Part shown: positions 1 through 6,687 of the stretch, in pieces
How the letters are laid out: the number at the start of each line of letters is the position of its first letter
Numbering within the stretch: position 1 is the stretch's first letter
Source of the DNA: Nocardiopsis sinuspersici
GTDB taxonomy: Bacteria > Actinomycetota > Actinomycetes > Streptosporangiales > Streptosporangiaceae
DNA: 64,000 nucleotides
Direction of reading: 5' to 3'
NCBI GenBank assembly: GCA_008638415.1
Contig: VWVT01000008.1
Span: 248,001-312,000, forward strand
The notes under the pieces: model-generated
The model's database searches: none
Told to the model about the DNA's origin: nothing
The model's input: the letters and a program-made list of their open reading frames with translations, nothing else
Program-made: the position numbers and the translations under genes

Positions 1-1
1 G

Positions 2-877
2 CTCGCTCCCTCGGCGGTCCCCGTGAGGGTCGGCTCGCTGTCCAAACTCTTCGCCACGCCGGTACCGATGACCGAGGACGACATCCACGAGACCATCGAA
101 CGGTTCGCCACCACGGCGGCGCTGGCGGAAGAGTCCGGTTTCGCGGGTGTCGAGATCCATGCGGCGCACGGTTACCTGCTCGCCCAGTTCCTCTCCCCGC
201 TCGTGAACAGGCGTGACGACCAGTGGGGCGGGTCGCTGCGCGATCGCGCCCGGCTGCTCCTCGAGGTCGTGGCCGCCGTCCGTGCGCGCGTGTCAGCGGG
301 CTTCGGTATCGCCGTCAAACTCAACTCCGCGGACTTCCAGCGCGGAGGCTTCGACCTCCACGACGCACGCCAGGTGATCGACTGGCTCAGCGACGGCGTC
401 GACTTCGTCGAACTCTCAGGAGGAAGCGTCGAATCACTCGCCACCGCGGGGCACCCCGCGGACGGACGCACCCTCGAACGCGAGGCCTACTTCCTGAAAC
501 TCGCCGGAGAACTCGTAGAACACGCTTCGGTGCCCCTCATGCTCACCGGTGGTATCCGGCGAGCGCGGGTCGCGCAGGACGTGCTCACACGAGGGTTCTC
601 GCTCGTGGGTGTGGCCACCGCACTGGCCCAACAGCCCGACGCCCCTCAGCGGTGGCTCGCGGGCCAGGACGCCGAAGTCGAGCCGCCGTGCACGCTGGTC
701 CGCTCCAAGTCCCTTCGCGCCGCGGCCGTGCAGGCGAGCGTCACCGCACGTATGCACGAACTGAGCCGCGACAGACCGAACCGGTCCGTTCCGCCGCTCG
801 CTGCCCTCGTCCTGGACCAGTGCAAGCGCTCACGTGCGATCCGTCGTCACCGACGAGCGGGGCCGCCTTCACCTTGA
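2..877 (+). CDS. Old Yellow Enzyme-family NADH:flavin oxidoreductase, C-terminal part
   Basis: The reading frame is open from base 2, so the gene begins upstream and is cut by the window edge; the GTG at 23 is internal. The family uses FMN and NAD(P)H to reduce activated C=C bonds. Visible family signatures are GFAGVEIHAAHGYLLAQFLSP, the NRRDDQWGGS stretch that follows it, and the strand-ending LTGGIR of the TIM barrel's phosphate-binding region. The last 20 or so residues are arginine-rich and unlike the family, so the C-terminus may have been altered. Family assignment is firm; the substrate cannot be predicted. Confidence 0.9.
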   Translation, partial: LAPSAVPVRVGSLSKLFATPVPMTEDDIHETIERFATTAALAEESGFAGVEIHAAHGYLLAQFLSPLVNRRDDQWGGSLRDRARLLLEVVAAVRARVSAGFGIAVKLNSADFQRGGFDLHDARQVIDWLSDGVDFVELSGGSVESLATAGHPADGRTLEREAYFLKLAGELVEHASVPLMLTGGIRRARVAQDVLTRGFSLVGVATALAQQPDAPQRWLAGQDAEVEPPCTLVRSKSLRAAAVQASVTARMHELSRDRPNRSVPPLAALVLDQCKRSRAIRRHRRAGPPSP

Positions 878-1125
878 AGCGGCCTGGTGTTCCCGGAGAG
901 ACGGGGTGGGGTGGGCCGTGAGCGTCGGCTGGCTGTGACCGGCTACCGCGCTGAGCCGTGGAAAACAGAAGTGCGGGCCGAGATCCGACTCGACCCGCAC
1001 CAGAAGGTCGACGCTTCCCGTGGGGAAAGGGTTCGTGTCCGAGGGGGACTTCGACCATTCCCCCATCAGGACTGGGCTCCCTGGTCCTGAGCACTGACCT
1101 GTCCCTGGACAGGCGATGATCTGCA

Positions 1126-1323
1126 ATGGATTCTTCCCGCTGGTCCTGCTGGACCACTATCGTCGCCGTGCTGATGCTGGCCGTGATCGCGGCCGTGGTG
1201 AGCTACAGCCATATGTATGAACTCGCCCTGCGGCAGAGCGAGCCGGAGTGGCGTGCGGCGCTGTTCCCGCTGTCGGTGGACGGCATGATCGTCGCCTCAC
1301 GATCACCTGGAAGTCCCCGTTGA
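1126..1323 (+). pseudogene. DUF2637 protein, N-terminal fragment
   Basis: The first 58 or so residues match the start of DUF2637 membrane proteins, which are common on actinobacterial plasmids and integrative elements: a transmembrane helix followed by SYSHMYELALR and ALFPLSVDGMIVAS. The homology stops abruptly at the second membrane segment and the frame ends seven residues later. Full-length members continue for several hundred residues, so this is a 3'-truncated remnant. The breakpoint lies directly against an antisense DUF3732 remnant. Confidence 0.75.
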
Positions 1324-1480
1324 GGGCTTCGATGGTTCGCTGGATCGTCTTGTAGAGGTTGAGCAGAGCGGTTCTGTCGGGCCCGCCAGAGCGACGTTGT
1401 CGGGGCTATCTTCGGGAAAGCAGACCTGGGATGGCTGGTCAAGGATGAGGAAGCGTGGCACGGGACAACTTGTCTGGCGC
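1309..1480 (-). pseudogene. DUF3732 protein remnant, frameshifted
   Basis: The minus strand encodes RFLILDQPSQVCFPEDS and then, after a one-base frame change near 1383, ALLNLYKTIQRTIEALNGDF. Both pieces resemble the C-terminal part of DUF3732, whose FLxLDQPSQVYFP stretch is the Walker B region of an SMC/ABC-like ATPase. Family knowledge, recalled rather than searched: DUF3732 proteins occur in three-component ABC systems proposed to act in antiviral conflict. Only about 55 codons survive in two frames, so this is debris. It overlaps the 5' side of the next plus-strand gene's longest open frame, which argues for a start of that gene at 1520. Confidence 0.6.
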
Positions 1481-1519
1481 CGGGAGCTATGGAGGCTCTG
1501 GTGTGTGCCGCGTTTCGTG

Positions 1520-2437
1520 ATGACTAACCTGGGCCGTGTGGAGCTCACGGGCTGTGGCCATGCGGACGTGCGGCTGCCTTCACCGCTGGAGGAAGTCGAC
1601 GATGAGCTCCTGCGCGAGCACGGGGTCCGTTTGCTGCTCAAACGCGACGACCTCATCAGCGCCGAGGTGCCGGGCAACAAGTGGCGCAAGCTCCACCCCA
1701 ACCTCCGTGCGGCACACGGGCAGGGCCACTCCACGCTGCTGAGCTTCGGCGGGGCCTACTCCAACCACATCCGAGCGGTGGCCGCGGCCGGCAGGGCGTG
1801 CGGGTTCTCGACCATCGGCATCATCCGAGGCGAAGAGCACCTTCCGCTCAACTGGTCGCTCACCTACGCCGCACAACAGGGCATGCGGCTGGAGTACCTG
1901 GACCGGACGACCTACCGGTCCAAGCACACACCCGCGGTCGTCGACGGGTTGCACGAGCGGTTCGGCGACTTCTACCTGTTGCCCGAAGGTGGAAGCAACG
2001 CCCTGGCCGTGCGCGGCTGCGCTCCGATCGCCGACGAGATCGACGAGGACTTCGACGCCATCTGCTGTGCGTGCGGCACGGGTGGAACACTCGCCGGTCT
2101 GGCGGCAGGTCTGGCCCCAACGCAGGAAGCCATCGGCTTCTCGGTGCTCAAGGGCGGTGACTTCCTCACCGAGGAGGTACGCCGGTTCCAGGAGGAGGCC
2201 GGTGTGGTGACCGACAACTGGTCGATCGAGACCGGTTACCACTTCGGGGGATTCGCCAAGCATCCACCTGGGTTGGCCGCCTTCATCGAGGAGTTCCACG
2301 CGCGCCACGGGGTGCTGCTGGAGCGGATCTACGTGGCCAAGATGCTCGCCGGGGTCTACGACCTGGTGGCGCGCGGCAGGTTCCGCCGGGGCAGCACCGT
2401 GGTCGCGCTCATCACCGGCCCGGCCGAGGGGACGTGA
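1520..2437 (+). CDS. PLP-dependent D-cysteine desulfhydrase / ACC deaminase-like enzyme
   Basis: A 305-residue fold-type II PLP enzyme. The Schiff-base lysine lies in GNKWRKL (aa 54-60), followed by SFGGAYSNHIRA and the phosphate-binding loop CGTGGTLAGLAAG. The D-cysteine desulfhydrase/ACC deaminase group cleaves D-cysteine to pyruvate, H2S and ammonia, or deaminates 1-aminocyclopropane-1-carboxylate; sequence alone does not decide which. The ATG at 1520 was chosen because the 41 upstream codons overlap an antisense gene remnant and do not look like the family. It stands alone, with pseudogenes on both sides. Confidence 0.85.
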   Translation: MTNLGRVELTGCGHADVRLPSPLEEVDDELLREHGVRLLLKRDDLISAEVPGNKWRKLHPNLRAAHGQGHSTLLSFGGAYSNHIRAVAAAGRACGFSTIGIIRGEEHLPLNWSLTYAAQQGMRLEYLDRTTYRSKHTPAVVDGLHERFGDFYLLPEGGSNALAVRGCAPIADEIDEDFDAICCACGTGGTLAGLAAGLAPTQEAIGFSVLKGGDFLTEEVRRFQEEAGVVTDNWSIETGYHFGGFAKHPPGLAAFIEEFHARHGVLLERIYVAKMLAGVYDLVARGRFRRGSTVVALITGPAEGT

Positions 2438-2451
2438 CGAGCGATGAGCAC

Positions 2452-2790
2452 TCACAGCCTCATGTGGTACTCGCGGATGGTCCTGTGTGAGGAGGCGTGG
2501 TCCACCCACGTGAGGGCCCACTCGCCGGAGTCGACCGAGAAGTCCTTGCCGAACCCCGACCACTTGCCCTTCATGGCGCGCCCCATCGGGTTGATGAGGA
2601 GCTGCGGAGTGCCGTGGTGGCCCACGCCGCGGTAGTGACCCGTGAGCGAGGCCCGCTCTCGCTCCAGGAGCCGCCAGCCACACCACGGGCTGTGACGTGG
2701 ACGTCCAAGGATTCCAAGCGCTCCGCGGCTGCCAGGGCCCGCTCCCCCTCCGTATCGGCATCGGAGGTTCCATGAGCCACGAGCAGGGGC
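2452..2790 (-). pseudogene. 3' end of an unidentified gene, frameshifted
   Basis: Read on the minus strand, the last 70 or so codons are clean and end at a TGA at 2454-2452. They contain LTGHYRGVGHHGTPQLLINP and MKGKWSGFGKDFSVDSGEW. A one-base frame change near 2665 leads upstream to LPLLVAHGTSDADTEG. Regular codon usage and a sharp stop suggest a real gene end that has lost its 5' part to the adjacent IS fragments. I do not recognise the family; the glycine/tryptophan-rich strands suggest a small beta domain. Confidence 0.4.
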
Positions 2791-2821
2791 AGCTCATCGG
2801 CGACGGACTTCGCCCGGTGGG

Positions 2822-2956
2822 CGGGGTCTTCCGGCGCTGGCGCAGCCATCGGTGCCGGTCGCGGGAATGGCAGGCCTTGTCGCCGTGGAACTTGGCCGGG
2901 CGGCGCCTGCACGCTGATCTGTTGCCGCGCACTCACCAGATGAGACGAGCTCTTAG
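2822..2956. mobile_element. Two back-to-back IS5-like transposase fragments
   Basis: On the minus strand, 2905-2825 encodes RRPAKFHGDKACHSRDRHRW, matching the RRPAKLHGDRGYDYDHLRRW segment of the better-preserved copy at 4507-4883. On the plus strand, 2908-2943 encodes CTLICCRALTR and a stop, matching the C-terminus CTLICYRRLAK of the copy ending at 6162. Bases 2941-2956 then match the terminal inverted-repeat core seen at the other copies. The two pieces point in opposite directions, so a rearrangement joined them. Confidence 0.7.
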
Positions 2957-3041
2957 TTGTTTTTGCATGGGGCCGATGAGTTCCGCGGGATGGTCCGGTC
3001 TATCTGAACGACGGCCGACCAAAGAGAAGGGATCTGCGGCC

Positions 3042-3659
3042 ATGAAGCTGACGACCATCACGAACGTCTCTGTCGATGGGGTGATGCAGGGACTCGGCGG
3101 GCCGGACGAGGACCGCAGGGGCGGCTTCGAACGCGGCGGATGGGCCCTGCCGCTCTTCGGCGACGAGGCCGAGATGTTCCTCGGCGAGGTCTACCAGCGC
3201 GCCGATGCCTTCCTGTTCGGCCGACGGACCTACGAGATCTTTGCCGGCTCCTGGGGAACAATGCCAGATCCGAGCACCAGCCCCATCGCAGCGGCGTTGA
3301 ACACGCGGCCCAAATACGTGGCATCGTCCACGCTCAGCGACCCGAGATGGGCGAACACGACCGTCCTCTCCGGAGACGTCGCGGCCGCCGTCGCAGAGCT
3401 GAAAACCAAGCGGGAAGGGGAACTACAGGTCCACGGAAGCGGCAGCCTGGTCCGCTGGCTACTCGACAACCACCTTGTCGACGCGATCACCCTGTTGACC
3501 TACCCCGTGGTCGTCGGCCAGGGCACACGGCTGTTCCCCGACACCGGTCCGGACGCAGCACTCGACCTGGTTGACTCCCGAGCCTTCACGGGTGGCATAA
3601 CGATCCAGGTCTACCGGACCAGCGGCCGCCCACAGTACGCAACGAACACACGGACCTGA
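3042..3659 (+). CDS. RibD C-terminal/dihydrofolate reductase-like protein
   Basis: A 205-residue protein of the RibD_C/DHFR-like family common in actinobacteria. It opens with MKLTTITNVSVDGVMQG and has the dinucleotide-binding FGRRTYEIFA and the HGSGSLVRWLLDNHLVD segment, followed by TYPVVVGQGTRLF. Family members are NADPH-dependent reductases, mostly of unknown substrate. The ATG at 3042 is preceded by an AAGAGAAGGG ribosome-binding site and is where family homology begins. The gene is intact although both flanks are IS debris. Confidence 0.85.
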   Translation: MKLTTITNVSVDGVMQGLGGPDEDRRGGFERGGWALPLFGDEAEMFLGEVYQRADAFLFGRRTYEIFAGSWGTMPDPSTSPIAAALNTRPKYVASSTLSDPRWANTTVLSGDVAAAVAELKTKREGELQVHGSGSLVRWLLDNHLVDAITLLTYPVVVGQGTRLFPDTGPDAALDLVDSRAFTGGITIQVYRTSGRPQYATNTRT

Positions 3660-3861
3660 CGTACGAGACGCAGGTACCGCGCCACTGGACGCGGGCCGCC
3701 TCTGCCCCGGCCAAGCCCCATTGTGCGCCGATGACGTCGAGCCGGTCGGCGGTCAGGTTCCAGCGCCCGCGCGGGTGCCCTGCCCCGATTACCTCGGCCG
3801 GCGCGGCGGCTCGTTGGACGGGCGTCCAACACGAGATCGATGACAGAACGATGAGGTACTC

Positions 3862-3882
3862 CTAAGAACTCCTAACGGAATG
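3862..3882. repeat. 21-bp perfect inverted repeat, left arm
   Basis: This 21-bp sequence is the exact reverse complement of 4478-4498. It includes the AAGAACTCCTAAC core that also forms the outer end of the defective IS at 4484-4934. The pair brackets a single intact small gene at 3935-4339. Confidence 0.8.
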
Positions 3883-3934
3883 ACTATCTGGGGTCGGCTG
3901 CCTGACGTGGGGTGTCGTCGGGCAGCATGGGGCG

Positions 3935-4339
3935 ATGCACTTCGATCAGCCGCTTCCTCGCGAGGTGAAGGTCATCGATTCATCCTCGCTGTTCAGGCTA
4001 GAAGAGCGTGCGCGTGCCCTCGGCTTGAACCAGCGGTTGGACCCGGCATGGGTGCAAGCGAATGCGGCGCCCGACGGAAGCCACTACCTGTGGCCGGCCC
4101 TGTGGAACAGCCTGTCCCATCGCCCGGACGTTCCACGTCAGTTGCGGTGTGAGCTGTTGGTCACCTTGAGTACCGGAGGCCGCGTGCTGAGCCTGCTAGA
4201 CGTGCTTCCCGACGGCTTCACCTCGCTGCCGAGGGTGACCTCACGCGAAGAAGGCATGCATGTCAGTCGGCTGCTCGACCGTGCTCCTTCGGTCAGGGAA
4301 TGGCTACTGCGGGAGAGCGGAGACTCGGACCGGCTGTGA
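3935..4339 (+). CDS. Hypothetical protein bracketed by IS-end inverted repeats
   Basis: A 134-residue hydrophilic protein with no signal peptide or membrane segment. I do not recognise the family. It starts with MHFDQPLPREVKVIDSSSLF, has a conserved-looking middle (SHYLWPALWNSLSHRPD) and ends with REWLLRESGD. The ATG at 3935 follows a GGGGCG stretch that could serve as a ribosome-binding site. Codon usage is coding-like but less GC-extreme than the chromosomal genes. Perfect 21-bp inverted repeats at 3862-3882 and 4478-4498 enclose it, which suggests it moved, or could have moved, as a passenger. Confidence 0.55.
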   Translation: MHFDQPLPREVKVIDSSSLFRLEERARALGLNQRLDPAWVQANAAPDGSHYLWPALWNSLSHRPDVPRQLRCELLVTLSTGGRVLSLLDVLPDGFTSLPRVTSREEGMHVSRLLDRAPSVREWLLRESGDSDRL

Positions 4340-4342
4340 CAG

Positions 4343-4430
4343 GCGTCGTCGGCAGATGGGTTCGCATCCGAAGGTGAGGAAGACTTCGTGGATATCGTCA
4401 TCGACTTCCCACGGCTTCGGCCGAGCCGCT
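4343..4430 (-). pseudogene. IS5-type transposase C-terminal remnant
   Basis: The minus strand reads RPKPWEVDDDIHEVFLTFGC and then EPICRRRL, a degenerate version of the RLRIRWEIRGDIHHAFVTLEC and ICWRRL stretch preserved at 5895-6033. This is the conserved C-terminal end of one IS5-type transposase group in actinobacteria. Nothing upstream of it survives. It lies just inside the right arm of the inverted-repeat pair. Confidence 0.65.
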
Positions 4431-4477
4431 CCACACCCCGATCAACGGTCCCGGAACGATCCAACCACCTCGAAAAC

Positions 4478-4498
4478 CATTCCGTTAGGAGTTCTTAG
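4478..4498. repeat. 21-bp perfect inverted repeat, right arm
   Basis: Exact reverse complement of 3862-3882. Its right part overlaps the left terminal inverted repeat (from 4484) of the defective IS that follows, so the same end sequence is used by both structures. Confidence 0.8.
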
Positions 4499-4934
4499 AG
4501 CTCAGCTCATTTGGTGAGTTCGCGGTAGCAGATCAGTGTGAGGCGATGCCGGCGAAAGCCAGGAAGTGATCGGCTTCGCGCTCGTAGCGGCGGTGCAGGC
4601 GGCGGCATCCGGCCAACCAGGCCATGGTGCGCTCCACCTGCCACCGGTGTCGTCCCAACCGCTGAGAGAACTCCACCCCTTTACGGGCCAGACGGTGGAC
4701 GATCCCCCGCTGGCGTAGCCATCGGCGCAGGTGGTCGTAGTCGTATCCCCTGTCGCCGTGCAGCTTGGCGGGCCTGCGCCGCCCCGGCCCGCGGCGAGAG
4801 CGGAGTCGGGTGGGTGCCTCGGGCACCACCCTCTGGAACAGCTCCCACAGTCCGTCCGGCACCAACCGCTCAACCATCGACACGCGGCCAGGTCACCGAG
4901 AACCCAAATGAGATGAGCTCTAAGGACTCCTAAC
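4484..4934 (-). mobile_element. Defective IS5-like element with both ends but an internal deletion
   Basis: Terminal inverted repeats of about 31 bp are visible: 4484-4514 reads GTTAGGAGTTCTTAGAGCTC onward and 4904-4934 is its near-exact reverse complement, with two mismatches. Between them lies a minus-strand transposase gene (4507-4883) too short for the family. No clear flanking target duplication is seen. The size, about 450 bp, against the 850 bp or so expected for an intact member, fits an internal-deletion derivative that could only move in trans. Confidence 0.75.
4507..4883 (-). pseudogene. Internally deleted, frameshifted IS5-like transposase
   Basis: The first 26 residues, including LVPDGLWELFQRVVPEAPTR, are the N-terminus of an IS5-like transposase. 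The next residues jump directly to the C-terminal catalytic region: RRPAKLHGDRGYDYDHLRRW, then GRHRWQVERTMAWLAGCRRL (the YREK-like E segment) and RRYEREADHFLAFAG. Roughly 130 residues are missing at the join. A one-base shift near 4535 takes the frame out before the normal end LTLICYRELTK, which is still readable in the other frame to a stop at 4509-4507. Confidence 0.8.
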
Positions 4935-5069
4935 AAAAGTGGTGGGCTTGACCTGGTCAGAGGTCGGTATCGTTCACGAGGCCGCCGGGTAGCGGGACGT
5001 GGTCAGCCGCGTAATCGCACGCGATAAACCCGACGACGTCGGCGATCATCCCCGGGATACTGGTCGCCC

Positions 5070-5816
5070 ATGGATGAGATCAAAGTCGTCGTCGCCCATT
5101 CCGAGCGCGCGACCCTGCGCGCTGGCGACGTGTTCTTGAAGGTGGACGCCGATCAGGCGCGCATCGACGTCGAGGCCGAGGCGATGTCCCTCGCGCCGGT
5201 CCCGACTCCGGAGGTCCTGTGGCGCAAGCCGCCCGTGCTTGCGATCGCCTCCGTCCCGGGGACGGTGCTCGGCCGTCTCGGTGAGCCGTCGACCGCGTCG
5301 TCAGCGGCGTGGGCCGCGGCGGGTGCCGTCATCCGGCAGTTGCACGAGGCCCCGTTGCCGCCCTGGCCCGGCCGGCGCCGCCGGGGTCCCGACGAGTTGG
5401 CGGCGGAACTCGACGGCGAGTGCGAGTTGCTCGTGACGAACGGTGTCCTACCCGCTGACCTGGTCACCCGCAACCGCCAGGTCGCCGAGGCCGCGCTCCG
5501 GCCGTGGACTCCGGTGTTCACGCACGGCGACCTGCAGATCGAGCACGTCTTTGTCGACGGCGACGAGGTCACCGGCATCATCGACTGGTCCGAGGCGGGC
5601 CGGGGTAATGCCCTGTTCGACCTTGCCACCTTGACGCTCGGACACGAGGAGCACCTCGACGACGTCATCGCCGGTTATGGCACCGACGTCGACCTCGACG
5701 TGATCCGCGCGTGGTGGTCGTTGCGAAGCCTGCTGGGGGTCCGCTGGCTGGTCGAGCACGGCTTCGACCCCTTCGCGCCGGGCTGTGAGGTCGACGTGCT
5801 GAGATCCCGGCTGTGA
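5070..5816 (+). CDS. APH/choline kinase-family phosphotransferase
   Basis: A 248-residue protein with the kinase-like fold of aminoglycoside phosphotransferases. The catalytic loop is HGDLQIEHVFVDG (aa 152-164), where the usual N of HGDxxxxN is replaced by H. The metal-binding IIDWSEAGRGN follows. The N-terminal lobe is short (ATLRAGDVFLKVD). Members phosphorylate antibiotics or small metabolites with ATP; the loop substitution and small size leave the substrate open. The ATG at 5070 is the only reasonable start. It is isolated, between two IS remnants. Confidence 0.75.
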   Translation: MDEIKVVVAHSERATLRAGDVFLKVDADQARIDVEAEAMSLAPVPTPEVLWRKPPVLAIASVPGTVLGRLGEPSTASSAAWAAAGAVIRQLHEAPLPPWPGRRRRGPDELAAELDGECELLVTNGVLPADLVTRNRQVAEAALRPWTPVFTHGDLQIEHVFVDGDEVTGIIDWSEAGRGNALFDLATLTLGHEEHLDDVIAGYGTDVDLDVIRAWWSLRSLLGVRWLVEHGFDPFAPGCEVDVLRSRL

Positions 5817-5894
5817 GGCTGCGCGGGCCCGACTGCTGTGGGTGCGTTCTGACGCATCGAGCAGGCCATCCCCTGGGTCGCACCGCCTGCCCTT

Positions 5895-6033
5895 AGCTCC
5901 CGACAAAGTGCGGTGCGCAGTCGTCGCCAGCAGATGACGGCGCACTCGAGGGTGACGAACGCGTGGTGGATGTCGCCGCGGATCTCCCAGCGGATGCGCA
6001 GGCGGCGGAACCAGTGCAACAGCGCGATAGCTC
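5895..6033 (-). pseudogene. IS5-type transposase C-terminal remnant
   Basis: The minus strand encodes IALLHWFRRLRIRWEIRGDI and then HHAFVTLECAVICWRRL, the conserved C-terminal end of an IS5-type transposase different from the one at 4507-4883. Everything 5' of the helix is missing. It is fused at 6033/6034 to a plus-strand fragment of another transposase, so the two C-termini point away from each other. Confidence 0.7.
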
Positions 6034-6175
6034 GAGCGCACCATGGCCTGGCTGGCCGGATGCCGCCGCCTACACCGCCGCTACGAGCGCAAGGCCGACC
6101 ACTTTCTGGCCTTCGCCGGCATCTCCTGCACGCTGATCTGCTACCGCAGACTGGCCAAATGAGATGAACTCTTAG
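6034..6175 (+). pseudogene. IS5-like transposase C-terminus with terminal repeat
   Basis: The plus strand encodes ERTMAWLAGCRRLHRRYERK, then ADHFLAFAGISCTLICYRRL and a stop at 6160-6162. It matches the same family as 4507-4883 and keeps the intact C-terminus that copy lost to a frameshift. Bases 6157-6175 resemble the inner part of the terminal inverted repeat. The sulfotransferase fragment begins immediately after, so this IS end marks the break in that gene. Confidence 0.75.
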
Positions 6176-6687
6176 GCGGCCCACCTCACCCCTGGTACCG
6201 ATGGCGCCTGTCCTTCACAGAAGAGGATTGGGACCAACTGCCTGCTGGTCAGGAAATGAGGTCCTTCTTCCTGGAGCCTGACCACACCGGCCACACCCCC
6301 ATCGAAGACTGGGCACGCTTCTATAACCAATCGGAACGCAGCATCGAGGAGCGCCAAGTGCCGAGGGCCCTCACACGGTTCGAGGACCTGAAATCCAATC
6401 CCGTGCCCACAGTCGCCGACGCACTGGCACGGTCCGACCTTCACCCACCTCGACACCTCATCGAGGAAGCGGTGCGCGGAAGCACGTTCGACGCGATGCG
6501 CGCGCATGAGGACCGCAAAGCCAGCGGAACGGGCCGAGTCATGCGGCAAGGGCGAGTCGGTGGCTGGGCAGAGTGGATCACCAGTGAGCTAGCCACCCAC
6601 TTTGCGAAGGAGCCGATCGTTTCGACCGCCCGCAGATACGGCTACGACCTCACCCCTGGAGAACGGGGCGATCGGCCACGATGGTGA
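6175..6687 (+). pseudogene. Sulfotransferase, C-terminal fragment
   Basis: The frame is open from 6175, directly at the IS end, with no credible start. The sequence has the C-terminal hallmarks of PAPS-dependent sulfotransferases: LTRFEDLKSNP, the HLIEEAVRGSTFDAMRAHE helix, and VMRQGRVGGWAEWITSELA, which corresponds to the RKGxxGDWK-type PAPS-contacting loop. The N-terminal P-loop-like PAPS site is absent. The stop overlaps the start of the MFS gene by 7 bases, so the two were once an operon, and the cargo of that exporter may have been a sulfated product. Confidence 0.75.

Noticed and set aside
1580..2932. 450-codon minus-strand open frame
   Set aside because: It is antisense to the PLP enzyme and crosses the unidentified pseudogene and IS fragments in a third frame; composition is typical of GC-driven shadow frames.
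3665..3835. Minus-strand sequence reading GWNLTADRLDVIGAQWGLAG
   Set aside because: It looks faintly coding, perhaps a helicase-associated domain remnant, but there is no start, no stop context and no confident family.
4938..5066. Minus-strand C-terminus-like sequence ADVVGFIACDYAADHVPLPG ending in a stop near 4960
   Set aside because: Probably the end of a gene lost to the IS insertion, but about 30 residues are too few to identify or to list as a gene.
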